The notes under the pieces were generated by a model. That model did not search any database. It had not been told where the DNA came from and worked only from the letters and a program-made list of their open reading frames with translations. From Candidatus Cloacimonadota bacterium (GTDB lineage Bacteria > Cloacimonadota > Cloacimonadia > Cloacimonadales > JAJBBL01): a stretch of 23,844 nt of DNA. The stretch's first letter is position 1. The number at the start of each line of letters is the position of its first letter. Position numbers and translations under genes: made by a program. Where the stretch lies: positions 1 through 23,844 of the forward strand of contig JAJBBL010000107.1 of NCBI GenBank assembly GCA_020532365.1, written 5' to 3'. Of this stretch, positions 8,107 through 15,550 are shown piece by piece.

Positions 8107-8127
8107 ATGTAAAAGGAGGATTATAGA

Positions 8128-8373
8128 ATGGAAGGAATGGAATTCATCGCAAAAGCAGCAGCATACTTTGGAGCTGCATTCTGTATGGGAATCGGAGCTT
8201 TAGGACCAGCTTTAGGAGAAGGTTTTGTCGCCGCAAAAGCTTGTGAAGGAATCGCTCGTTCACCTGAAAACGCAGCACTATTAACTCGAACAATGTTATT
8301 GGGACAGGCAGTTACAGAATCAACAGGTATCTATTCATTAGTTATCGCTTTACTGTTGATCTTCTCTACCTAA
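8128..8373 (+). CDS. atpE: ATP synthase c subunit, single hairpin with two-carboxylate Na+ motif
   Basis: The 81-residue product is a standard c subunit: helix 1 (residues 8-38), polar loop ARSPE (43-47) and helix 2 (50-79). E31 sits on helix 1 where Na+-type c subunits usually have Gln, and E64-S65-T66 with V62 and Y69 form the helix-2 site (AVTESTGIYS). This E/E arrangement matches the two-carboxylate Na+ rotor described in Fusobacterium nucleatum, so Na+ coupling is likely though not proven. Expression signals look stronger than for the preceding gene: AAGGAGG lies 8 bp before the ATG. All six Ile codons are ATC, and the ten Gly codons are eight GGA and two GGT. This fits the main ring subunit, needed in many copies. 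Confidence 0.95.
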   Translation: MEGMEFIAKAAAYFGAAFCMGIGALGPALGEGFVAAKACEGIARSPENAALLTRTMLLGQAVTESTGIYSLVIALLLIFST

Positions 8374-8387
8374 ACAATCAGGATTAG

Positions 8388-8438
8388 CCTATTAAATAGA
8401 GCGGCCCTAACCAGTCACTCTACAGGCATTTAATTAGG
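8388..8438 (+). promoter_or_regulatory. intercistronic mRNA stem-loop between c and b subunit genes
   Basis: In the 77-bp gap between the single-hairpin c gene and atpF, CCTATTAAATAGAG (8388-8401) can pair with CTCT (8418-8421). After a 6-nt bulge it can also pair with ATTTAATTAGG (8428-8438), which needs one extra unpaired T. The 3' arm covers part of the AGGAG ribosome site (8436-8440) of atpF. The structure could lower atpF translation relative to atpE or mark an mRNA processing point. The pairing is read by eye and its stability is not computed. Confidence 0.4.
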
Positions 8439-8450
8439 AGCAAAGGATAA

Positions 8451-8921
8451 ATGATCAGTATTGATTATACTCTGATAGTAGTTATACTCAACTTCATTCT
8501 ACTATTGGTCTTGCTGAACGCTTTCCTCTATAAACCCTTAAAAAAGTTTCTAACCGAACGACAACAGGGCATAGCAGACGATATAAAAGAGACTAAAGAG
8601 GCTAAAATGGCCGCTCAAGAATATATCGTCAAACAAGAAGAGGAATATAAAGCAGCTCAACAGCAAATCCATAAACTGATGGAACAGGCAAGAAAAGAGG
8701 CTGAGAAAAGAAGTGATGAGATAATTAAACAAGCAAGAGCTCACGAAAAGGATATCCTCGTCGATACAGAGAAAAGACTGGAACACGAAAAGCAAAAGAC
8801 TATTCAATCTATCGAGGCGGAGCTTAGTGTAGCAGTTGCTAAGATAGCAGCAAAAATCATCGGAGATAATATCGACGAAAAGATCGATGCTGATATGATT
8901 AGCAAGCTATTGAAAAGCTGA
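8451..8921 (+). CDS. atpF: ATP synthase subunit b (peripheral stalk)
   Basis: The 156-residue product has a single N-terminal membrane helix (about residues 5-24). The long, strongly charged helical stalk (KEAKMAAQEYIVKQEEEY and on) is typical of subunit b and dimerises as a right-handed coiled coil. The C-terminal region (IAAKIIGDNIDEKID) is the part that contacts delta and F1. There is one b gene and no b' gene, so a homodimer is expected. Two purine-rich sites (AGGAG and AAAGGA) precede the ATG. Confidence 0.95.
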   Translation: MISIDYTLIVVILNFILLLVLLNAFLYKPLKKFLTERQQGIADDIKETKEAKMAAQEYIVKQEEEYKAAQQQIHKLMEQARKEAEKRSDEIIKQARAHEKDILVDTEKRLEHEKQKTIQSIEAELSVAVAKIAAKIIGDNIDEKIDADMISKLLKS

Positions 8922-8932
8922 TGAGGGGTTGA

Positions 8933-9469
8933 GTGAAAGATCTATTGATAGCTAACCGATACGCTCAAGCTTTAGTCAGGACAATCCCTAAGGAAGAGTA
9001 CGATTCTCTTTTGCAAGACGTAAAGGCTCTGCAAAAGCAATTTACAGACTTACCTGAGTTGGGTAAATACTTAAACTCAAGAATAGTCGATAGAGAAGAG
9101 CGCAAAGAGGTCGTCAACATGCTTGTCAGCGGATTAAATCATCAAAAGAAATGGTATAACCTGTATGTTTTAATGGAAAAGAAACACCGAATGACTCAAG
9201 TTGAAAAAATACTCTTTGAGACTGAAAAGATTGTACTGGACTTACAAGATAAAAAGAAGATGACCTTAACTTTGGCGAGAAAGCACAGCGATAGCGTTGT
9301 AAAATCAATAGTCGACTACGTAAGCACTACAGTCGGCAAAGAGTTAGTAATAGAGCAAGAGATCGACCCTGAAATTATTGGTGGTTTCATCGCTAAGGTG
9401 GGCTCGACAAATATCGATGGCTCTATCAAAAGTAAACTCTCACAGCTCGAAAAGGTGACAGATAATTGA
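8933..9469 (+). CDS. atpH: ATP synthase subunit delta (OSCP homologue)
   Basis: This 178-residue protein is the usual length for delta. The N-terminal helical domain begins with the family's typical NRYAQALVRT. The C-terminal part has the conserved ending EIDPEIIGGFIAKVGSTNIDGSIKSKL, split by family variation, which binds subunit b. Delta connects the b dimer to the top of F1. The start is GTG at 8933, supported by GAGGGG 4 bp upstream and by the alignment of the first residues. It begins 11 bp after atpF. Confidence 0.94.
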   Translation: MKDLLIANRYAQALVRTIPKEEYDSLLQDVKALQKQFTDLPELGKYLNSRIVDREERKEVVNMLVSGLNHQKKWYNLYVLMEKKHRMTQVEKILFETEKIVLDLQDKKKMTLTLARKHSDSVVKSIVDYVSTTVGKELVIEQEIDPEIIGGFIAKVGSTNIDGSIKSKLSQLEKVTDN

Positions 9470-9500
9470 TGTGGTACGATAAAATCAGACCTCATCAGCT

Positions 9501-9526
9501 GAACATTAAGTTAACAGAACATTAAG
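9501..9526 (+). repeat. 10-bp direct repeat in the atpH-atpA gap
   Basis: GAACATTAAG occurs at 9501-9510 and again at 9517-9526, separated by TTAACA (16-bp period). The second copy runs into the AGAGGAAG ribosome site of atpA. It may be a small local duplication; no function is evident. Confidence 0.7.
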
Positions 9527-9534
9527 AGGAAGTT

Positions 9535-11037
9535 ATGAAAATACACCCGGATGAAATAAGTTCGATATTGAAGAAAAAGATCGATGATTTCAAGTTTGAT
9601 GTCTCTTTAGATGAGACGGGACAAGTAATAGAGGTCGGTGACGGCATTGCGCTTGTATACGGCTTAGAAAAGGTTATGGCTGGAGAGATGCTGCTCTTCC
9701 CCGGTGACATTTATGGAATGGCGCTCAACCTGGAAGAGGAGTATGTAGGTTGTATCCTTTTCGATGAATCCAGAAATATTAAAGAGGGTGATATCGTTAA
9801 ACGAACCGGTACTATCCTCAGTATCCCCGTCGGTGAAGAGATGTTGGGCAGAATAGTTAACCCTTTAGGCCAAGCTATTGACGGCAAAGGTGAAATTAAT
9901 ACAGATAAAAGATTGGAAATTGAACGTAAAGCACTCGGAGTAGTACACCGCCAACCGGTTAGCGAACCTTTGCAAACTGGACTGAAAGCTATCGACTCGA
10001 TGATTCCAATTGGTAGAGGCCAACGAGAGCTTATCATTGGAGATAGGCAGACTGGAAAGACTGCTATTGCCATCGATACAATTATCAACCAAAAAGACTC
10101 CGGTGTAGTCTGTATTTACGTTGCCATAGGACAAAAAAAGTCTTCAGTGGCAGCGTTGGTAAAAACTCTTCAAAATCATAGAGCTATGGAATATACGATA
10201 GTGGTTTCCGCTACGGCTGCAGAACCACCAGCTCTACAGTACTTAGCCCCTTACGCCGGTTGCACCTTAGGTGAATACTTCCGCGATCAGGGTAAACACG
10301 CCTTAGTGATATACGATGACTTGTCTAAACACGCTGTCTCTTACCGAGAACTATCCCTCCTTTTAAGACGACCACCAGGCCGAGAAGCATACCCTGGTGA
10401 CGTGTTTTACATCCATTCACGCCTCTTAGAAAGAGCATCCAAACTGAGCGATAAACTCGGTGGTGGCTCACTCACAGCACTTCCAATCATCGAGACTAAG
10501 GCTGACGATATTTCTGCCTACATCCCGACCAACGTTATCTCTATAACAGACGGTCAGATCTACCTCAGTAGCCGTCTATTTTATTCAGGTATTAGACCCG
10601 CTATTAACCCAGGCCTATCTGTCTCAAGAGTAGGAGGTAGCGCCCAAATCAAAGCGATGAAAAATGTGGTAGGGCAGCTCCGTTTAGACCTCGCTCAATA
10701 CAACGAGCTTGAAGCGTTTGCAAAGTTTGGTTCGGACTTAGATAGAACTACTCTTGCCCAACTTAGACGTGGCGAGAGACTTATCGAAATACTTAAGCAA
10801 GATCAGTATGAACCACTTTCCGTGGCCAAACAGATCTTCTCCATCTTTATGGTCAACAACGGATATCTCGACGACGTAGATCTTTCAAAAGTCAAAGTAA
10901 TTGAAAGAGAACTTTTCCAACACCTCGATTTAGAACATAAGGATTTACTCGAAAGACTGACTAAAGAGAGCTTATCTGACGAGTTAAAGGAAAAGATGCA
11001 TCAGGTATGTAAGCGGGTAAAAGAGACCTCCATTTAG
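9535..11037 (+). CDS. atpA: ATP synthase subunit alpha
   Basis: Alpha forms the F1 hexamer with beta and carries the regulatory, non-catalytic nucleotide sites. The 500-residue protein starts with the family pattern PDEISSILKKKI. It has the Walker A motif GDRQTGKT (about residues 169-176), the RRPPGREAYPGDVFY block and the arginine-finger segment SVSRVGGSAQIKAM. All are intact. It follows atpH after a 65-bp gap with a short direct repeat, and its ribosome site is AGAGGAAG. Confidence 0.98.
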   Translation: MKIHPDEISSILKKKIDDFKFDVSLDETGQVIEVGDGIALVYGLEKVMAGEMLLFPGDIYGMALNLEEEYVGCILFDESRNIKEGDIVKRTGTILSIPVGEEMLGRIVNPLGQAIDGKGEINTDKRLEIERKALGVVHRQPVSEPLQTGLKAIDSMIPIGRGQRELIIGDRQTGKTAIAIDTIINQKDSGVVCIYVAIGQKKSSVAALVKTLQNHRAMEYTIVVSATAAEPPALQYLAPYAGCTLGEYFRDQGKHALVIYDDLSKHAVSYRELSLLLRRPPGREAYPGDVFYIHSRLLERASKLSDKLGGGSLTALPIIETKADDISAYIPTNVISITDGQIYLSSRLFYSGIRPAINPGLSVSRVGGSAQIKAMKNVVGQLRLDLAQYNELEAFAKFGSDLDRTTLAQLRRGERLIEILKQDQYEPLSVAKQIFSIFMVNNGYLDDVDLSKVKVIERELFQHLDLEHKDLLERLTKESLSDELKEKMHQVCKRVKETSI

Positions 11038-11109
11038 GTTTCATATAAAGGGAATCAGGTTGTCTCAACGAAATAAATTGATGAGTAAAGTCTTATTTAG
11101 GAGCAAAAA

Positions 11110-11967
11110 GTGTCGAACATAAGAGATATTAAAAACCGTATTGACTCTGTTAGAAACACAAGACAGATCACCAATGCGATGAAAATGGTTGCTGCATCCA
11201 AGCTGAGAAAAGCTCAAGATAGGATTGTTAACGCTCGACCTTATGCAGACTATTTAGAGTTTATGATCCGCTCAGTTAAATATAAAAACCCGGATACAGA
11301 ACACCCTATGCTAACTGAAAACCAGGATAAAAATGCAAAACGATTGTTGGTAGTAATGACCTCCGATAGAGGACTATGCGGCTCCTTCAACTCTAACATT
11401 ATCCGTTCTACTAAGGTATACCTTGAAAAACACCCAGATACCGACGTAATCTGCATCGGACGTAAAGGTTACGAGCAGATCAGTAAGCTAACTTCCAGTA
11501 TTATAGATAAGTATTTTAATCTATTTAATGAAATGAACTTTAACGATATAAAAGACATCACTAAAGGTGTCCTAAATCTCTACCTGAACAATGGGTATGC
11601 CAGAGTTGACGTCATTTATAACGAGTTTAAATCGGCTATCCAACAAAATATAATTGAAAAACAAATCCTACCCATTATACCACCTGAATCCCCAGCTATC
11701 TCTCAGGTAGACTACCTTTATGAGCCCGATGAAAACACGGTTATAGAAGAGCTGGGTACTAAATACATAGATGTGGAAATCTGGCGTATGATGTTGGAGT
11801 CATCGGCTGCTGAACAGGGCGCACGTATGACCGCTATGGATAACGCCACTGAAAATGCCACTGAACTAATAGATTCTTTAACCTTGCTTCATAACAGAGC
11901 AAGACAGGCCGCAATCACAACAGAAATTATCGAAATCGCTTCCGGCGCTGAAGCAATAAACGAGTAA
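11110..11967 (+). CDS. atpG: ATP synthase subunit gamma (central shaft)
   Basis: The 285-residue product has both conserved ends of gamma. These are the N-terminal helix NIRDIKNRIDSVRNTRQI followed by TNAMKMVAASKLRKAQ, and the C-terminal helix with ESSAAEQGARMTAMDNATENA. The DRGLCGSFNSN motif of the Rossmann-like domain is present near residue 79. Gamma transmits rotation of the c-ring to the catalytic sites. The start is GTG 11110 with TTAGGAG upstream; residues match the family from the second position on. A 72-bp gap with a weak AAATAA/TTATTT inverted repeat precedes it. Confidence 0.97.
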   Translation: MSNIRDIKNRIDSVRNTRQITNAMKMVAASKLRKAQDRIVNARPYADYLEFMIRSVKYKNPDTEHPMLTENQDKNAKRLLVVMTSDRGLCGSFNSNIIRSTKVYLEKHPDTDVICIGRKGYEQISKLTSSIIDKYFNLFNEMNFNDIKDITKGVLNLYLNNGYARVDVIYNEFKSAIQQNIIEKQILPIIPPESPAISQVDYLYEPDENTVIEELGTKYIDVEIWRMMLESSAAEQGARMTAMDNATENATELIDSLTLLHNRARQAAITTEIIEIASGAEAINE

Positions 11968-11976
11968 GAGGTGAAA

Positions 11977-13371
11977 ATGACCGAAGGTAAAATAATACAG
12001 ATTATTGGACCAGTAGTTGACGCTGAGTTTCCTGAACAAAAATTACCTGCAATATATAATTCCATTATCGTTAAAAGAGAAGGACAGAACGACTTAGTGC
12101 TTGAGGTTCAGCTCCATCTCGGAGAAAATAAAGTACGTGCAATTGCTATGGACTCGACCGATGGTTTAGTACGTGGTATGTCTGTTTACGATACAGGTGA
12201 GCCGATCTCGATTCCAGTTGGTGAAGAGGTACTTGGTAGAATGATCAACGTTATTGGCGAACCTATAGATGAACAAGGGCCGATAAATAGTAAACAACGC
12301 TTCCAGATCCACCGCCAATCCCCTAAGTATGAAGACCTTTCCACAGAAGAGGAAATTTTGGAGACCGGTATCAAGGTTATAGACCTAATCGAGCCTTACC
12401 TTAAAGGGGGTAAAACTGGTCTGTTCGGAGGAGCAGGTGTCGGTAAAACAGTCCTAATTCAAGAACTTATCCACAACGTCGCCACTGAGCACGGCGGTTT
12501 CTCTGTCTTTGCAGGGGTAGGCGAGCGTACTCGAGAGGGTAATGACCTTTGGTTAGAGATGAAAGCATCCGGCGTTTTGAAAAACACCGCCTTAGTTTTT
12601 GGACAAATGAACGAACCACCAGGTGCCAGATTTAGAGTAGGCTTATCAGGCCTTACTATTGCTGAATATTTTAGAGATGTGTCGAACAAAGACGTACTTC
12701 TTTTCATCGACAATATATTCAGATTCACCCAAGCCGGTTCTGAAGTGTCGGCTCTGTTAGGTAGAATGCCTTCTGCAGTTGGATACCAGCCTACCTTAGC
12801 TACCGAAATGGGAGCGCTACAAGAGAGAATTACCTCCTCAAATCACGGCTCTATCACCTCAGTACAAGCTATCTATGTACCAGCTGACGACTTTACAGAT
12901 CCCGCACCTGCAACTACATTCAGCCACTTAGATGCCTCTACTTTCCTCTCCCGACGTATCGTAGAACTCGGAATATACCCAGCTGTAGACCCTCTACAGT
13001 CAACCAGCCGTGTGCTCGACCCTAAAATTGTCGGAGAAGACCATTATAACGTCACCCGTGAGACCCAAAGAGTTATCCAAAAATATAAGGATTTGCAAGA
13101 TATTATCTCAATCCTCGGTATGGATGAACTGTCCGATGAAGATAAACTAATAGTTAGCCGAGCAAGAAAATTAGAACGCTTCTTCTCTCAACCCTTCTTT
13201 GTTGCAGAAGAGTTTACCAACGTGCCAGGTCAGTACGTCCCACTCAAAGATACCATAACCGGCTTCAAAGCTATACTGGATGGCGATTGCGATGACTGGC
13301 CAGAACAAGCCTTCCTATATGTTGGAACTATAGAACAGGCTGAAGAAAAAGCTATGAAGTTGAAAATATGA
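11977..13371 (+). CDS. atpD: ATP synthase subunit beta (catalytic)
   Basis: Beta holds the catalytic nucleotide sites. The protein (464 residues from ATG 11977) has Walker A GGAGVGKT, the catalytic-glutamate motif GVGERTREGNDLW, Walker B VLLFIDNIFRF and the DELSDEDK loop of the C-terminal domain. I chose ATG 11977 over the in-frame GTG 11971. GAGGTG makes a good ribosome site for the ATG, and MTEGKIIQIIGPVVD is the family's typical beginning. The GTG lies inside that ribosome site. The 3' end overlaps atpC by ATGA. Confidence 0.97.
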   Translation: MTEGKIIQIIGPVVDAEFPEQKLPAIYNSIIVKREGQNDLVLEVQLHLGENKVRAIAMDSTDGLVRGMSVYDTGEPISIPVGEEVLGRMINVIGEPIDEQGPINSKQRFQIHRQSPKYEDLSTEEEILETGIKVIDLIEPYLKGGKTGLFGGAGVGKTVLIQELIHNVATEHGGFSVFAGVGERTREGNDLWLEMKASGVLKNTALVFGQMNEPPGARFRVGLSGLTIAEYFRDVSNKDVLLFIDNIFRFTQAGSEVSALLGRMPSAVGYQPTLATEMGALQERITSSNHGSITSVQAIYVPADDFTDPAPATTFSHLDASTFLSRRIVELGIYPAVDPLQSTSRVLDPKIVGEDHYNVTRETQRVIQKYKDLQDIISILGMDELSDEDKLIVSRARKLERFFSQPFFVAEEFTNVPGQYVPLKDTITGFKAILDGDCDDWPEQAFLYVGTIEQAEEKAMKLKI

Positions 13372-13763
13372 GCCTCCACTTAAAAATTATCCAACCATAT
13401 AGAACCGTCGCCGAATTAGAGTGTGATCACGTTATCATACCCGGTATCGATGGAGATATTGGAGTCTCAACCGGGCACACCCCACTCTTGACTAAGATCC
13501 GCCCGGGACCACTGGTAGTCTTCCAAAAAGATACCAAAATCAATTACGCTATCCACGACGGCTTTGTCTCCATCGAAAAAGACAAAATACGGATAGTTTG
13601 CGAAATCATTGAATGTGGAGACGAAATTGACCAAAAACGGGCTGAAGAGGCTAAAAAACGGGCTGAAGAACGATTGAAAGATACCGAGTCCGATATAGAC
13701 TTCCGTAGAGCTGAATCATCGCTAAGGAGAGCTGTGGCACGCCTACAGTCTATCGCTGATTAG
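13368..13763 (+). CDS. atpC: ATP synthase subunit epsilon
   Basis: This 131-residue epsilon has the N-terminal beta-sandwich (LHLKIIQPYRTVAELECDHV, then GDIGVSTGHTPLLTKIRPG) and a two-helix C-terminal domain. The helices contain DIDFRRAESSLRRAVARL, matching the I/LDxxRA ATP-binding signature of Bacillus-type epsilon. The subunit could therefore sense ATP and switch between inhibitory and permissive forms. It overlaps atpD by ATGA and is the last core gene of the operon. Confidence 0.95.
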   Translation: MSLHLKIIQPYRTVAELECDHVIIPGIDGDIGVSTGHTPLLTKIRPGPLVVFQKDTKINYAIHDGFVSIEKDKIRIVCEIIECGDEIDQKRAEEAKKRAEERLKDTESDIDFRRAESSLRRAVARLQSIAD

Positions 13764-13798
13764 AGGTGTTAGGGCAGACTGATTTTTGGTCGATGTAA

Positions 13799-14245
13799 GT
13801 GAATATTAGTAAACTTCATCAGGGTATTACTTTACAGGCTGTTATCTGTCTGACACTCCTCCTATTAACAGCCTGCTCACAATTGGCTAAACTACCCAAA
13901 TACTCCTATGAGGAGCTAATTGCCTTCGGCGATCAGAGTTTTGCTAACGGGGAGTATTTGAAAAGTGTTGAGTTTTACGACACTGCAACTAAATTAAACC
14001 CTCAAAACCCACTCTCCTATTACAAAAAAGGGCTCGTATACGGAGCTCTTCATTCTTTTGATCTCGAAAAGAGCTCTATTAAAAGTAAGCCTTCCCGCAT
14101 AGGGCGTAGCTTGCAGAGTGAAGATAGTTATTTTGAAAAAGCGAGGAAAGAGTTTAAAACCGCGGCGGAGTTAGGGCACCACCCCTCTAAAGAGATCTTA
14201 CGAGCGCTATACGATAATATCCAACATAAAGACGTTAAGTACTAA
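13799..14245 (+). CDS. small lipoprotein with TPR-like repeats
   Basis: The 148-residue product begins with a lipoprotein signal: a basic start, a hydrophobic core, and the lipobox LLTAC with Cys26. About 1.5-2 tetratricopeptide-like repeats follow (ELIAFGDQSFANGEYLKSVEFYDTA at about 39-63, split by family variation, then NPLSYYKKGLVYGAL). A charged segment and a final EKARKEFKTAAELGHHPSKE repeat complete it. It would be an exported, membrane-tethered protein-binding module. It starts 35 bp after atpC in the same direction and may be the last gene of the long operon. The GTG start has no good ribosome site, so the start is uncertain. No function is recognised, and lipoproteins are not normal members of atp operons. 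Confidence 0.75.
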   Translation: MNISKLHQGITLQAVICLTLLLLTACSQLAKLPKYSYEELIAFGDQSFANGEYLKSVEFYDTATKLNPQNPLSYYKKGLVYGALHSFDLEKSSIKSKPSRIGRSLQSEDSYFEKARKEFKTAAELGHHPSKEILRALYDNIQHKDVKY

Positions 14246-14278
14246 TACCGACACTTTAAAACCTCTCTTGAAAAGCTG

Positions 14279-15223
14279 TTATAAAGTTATCTTGGTACCG
14301 GTCTGACCTTTCAAAGCTTCAACTATTCTTTCTACCGAGGTAATGATCACCTCGCTCCCACCGTTTTCAATAAAATCTATTGCAGCTCTAATTTTTGGAC
14401 CCATACTCCCAGCAGGAAACTCACCCGCTTCAAAATATTGCTTTGCTTGGTCGACAGTTAGATGATCAAGATCTATCTGGTTAGGTGTATTGTAGTTGAT
14501 AGCCACCTTTTCCACTCCTGTCAGGATGATAAAGAGATCTGCATTGATCACTCTCGCCAAAAGGGCTGAAGCGTGGTCCTTATCAATAACTGCATCGATC
14601 CCAACAATCTCCCCCGCTTCGTTAAGATAATAGGGTATTCCACCGCCACCACATGCGATGACAACCGTTCCACTCTCTACTAACCCTTTAATTACATTAG
14701 CTTTGGGTATATTTAGCGGCAGAGGTGAAGGGACTACTTGTCGATACCCTCTGCCGGAATCCTCAACGATATGCCACCCCTGTGTCTCTTTCATCCTTTC
14801 CGCCTCTTCTTTGGTGTAAAAAGGACCTACAGGTTTACTCGGCTGATTAAATCTTTGATCGTTCTTATCTACTTCTACCATCGTGATAACGGTCATCACC
14901 TTGTTATCCATATTTTCCTTTTGGAGCCGGTTATCTAATGATTGCTCAATCATATAACCCATAGTACCTTCTGTGGCAGCGTTAAGAAAACTGAGGGGTA
15001 ATGGATTAATATTTCTACTAATACCCGCCTGTTGCTGGATCAGAAAATTACCGACTTGCGGACCATTACCGTGAGTTATAGCCAGATTATACCCCTCCTT
15101 AATCAAACCCACGATCCCTTTCATACTCTCTCTTGTGTTGGCTAACTGCTCTTCAACAGTCCCCTTCTCACCCACCTTAAGTATTGCATTCCCACCTAAG
15201 GCTAATACTGCCGTTTTTTTCAT
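14279..15223 (-). CDS. arcC: carbamate kinase
   Basis: Carbamate kinase interconverts carbamoyl phosphate plus ADP with carbamate plus ATP, usually yielding ATP at the end of the arginine deiminase or related pathways. The 314-residue protein has the amino-acid-kinase motifs of the family: ALGGNAI near residue 8, THGNGPQVGN (50-59) and ACGGGGIPYY. It also has the DKDHASALLA block and the C-terminal FPAGSMGPKIRAAIDF. I start it at ATG 15223 because GGAGAGG lies just upstream; a TTG at 15235 would begin within that ribosome site. It is transcribed alone toward the atp operon. No arginine deiminase, ornithine or other carbamoyltransferase gene is present in the window, so the pathway it serves is unknown. 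Confidence 0.95.
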   Translation of the reverse strand: MKKTAVLALGGNAILKVGEKGTVEEQLANTRESMKGIVGLIKEGYNLAITHGNGPQVGNFLIQQQAGISRNINPLPLSFLNAATEGTMGYMIEQSLDNRLQKENMDNKVMTVITMVEVDKNDQRFNQPSKPVGPFYTKEEAERMKETQGWHIVEDSGRGYRQVVPSPLPLNIPKANVIKGLVESGTVVIACGGGGIPYYLNEAGEIVGIDAVIDKDHASALLARVINADLFIILTGVEKVAINYNTPNQIDLDHLTVDQAKQYFEAGEFPAGSMGPKIRAAIDFIENGGSEVIITSVERIVEALKGQTGTKITL

Positions 15224-15309
15224 ATTCCTCTCCAATCAGGACGATCCCTAAAATTTTGTTCAAAAAGCATCGTTAGGAAACAGCGTCAACTACTTTTTAT
15301 TCCACCCTC

Positions 15310-15389
15310 ATCTAAGGGTAATGTAAGGAGCATACTCGTAGGCGGGTCAGAGCCGCCTACGAGTATGCTCCTTACATATCTATAGGGTA
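15310..15389. repeat. 57-bp perfect hairpin flanked by 11/12-bp direct repeats (MITE-like insertion)
   Basis: Positions 15321-15345 and 15353-15377 are perfect 25-bp reverse complements separated by the 7-nt loop GTCAGAG. Immediately outside the arms, ATCTAAGGGTA (15310-15320) and ATCTATAGGGTA (15378-15389) are near-identical direct repeats differing by one inserted T. A palindrome exactly bracketed by direct repeats looks like a small inserted element with its target duplication. There is no T-run on either side, so it is a poor intrinsic terminator. Confidence 0.75.
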
Positions 15390-15524
15390 TGGGTAGCCTT
15401 AAGTAGGCGTAATTGATTGTTATACGGTTAGTTGGGCGAGAAGTAAGATCTGTTAAAGCCAAAAACTTGTTAATATATTCATAAATATCAGATATTATAC
15501 TTATTTGTCAGTTAGATTTCGCAG

Positions 15525-15550
15525 GGGGCGGGCTTGCTCGCCCCATTTTA
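15525..15550 (+). terminator. GC-rich hairpin with AT-rich tail, possible terminator or repeat remnant
   Basis: GGGGCG (15525-15530) pairs with CGCCCC (15539-15544). The stem may extend inward through a G-T wobble plus GC pairs, leaving a short loop, and ATTTTA follows. It resembles an intrinsic terminator, but no plus-strand gene ends upstream. It may instead be a structured repeat or end a small transcript starting in this region. Confidence 0.35.

Noticed and set aside
5771..13763. A V/A-type ATPase, suggested by the fused c subunit
   Set aside because: All other subunits (a with R240, b, delta, alpha, gamma, beta, epsilon) are clearly F-type and in the standard F operon order.
14246..14278. 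A terminator between the TPR lipoprotein gene and arcC
   Set aside because: Only a weak ACTTTA/TAAAGT pairing with a long loop is visible, without a T-run. I cannot support a terminator here.
15321..15377. The 57-bp hairpin as an intrinsic terminator
   Set aside because: Neither side has a T-run, and no gene ends next to it on either strand; both neighbouring genes start on this side.
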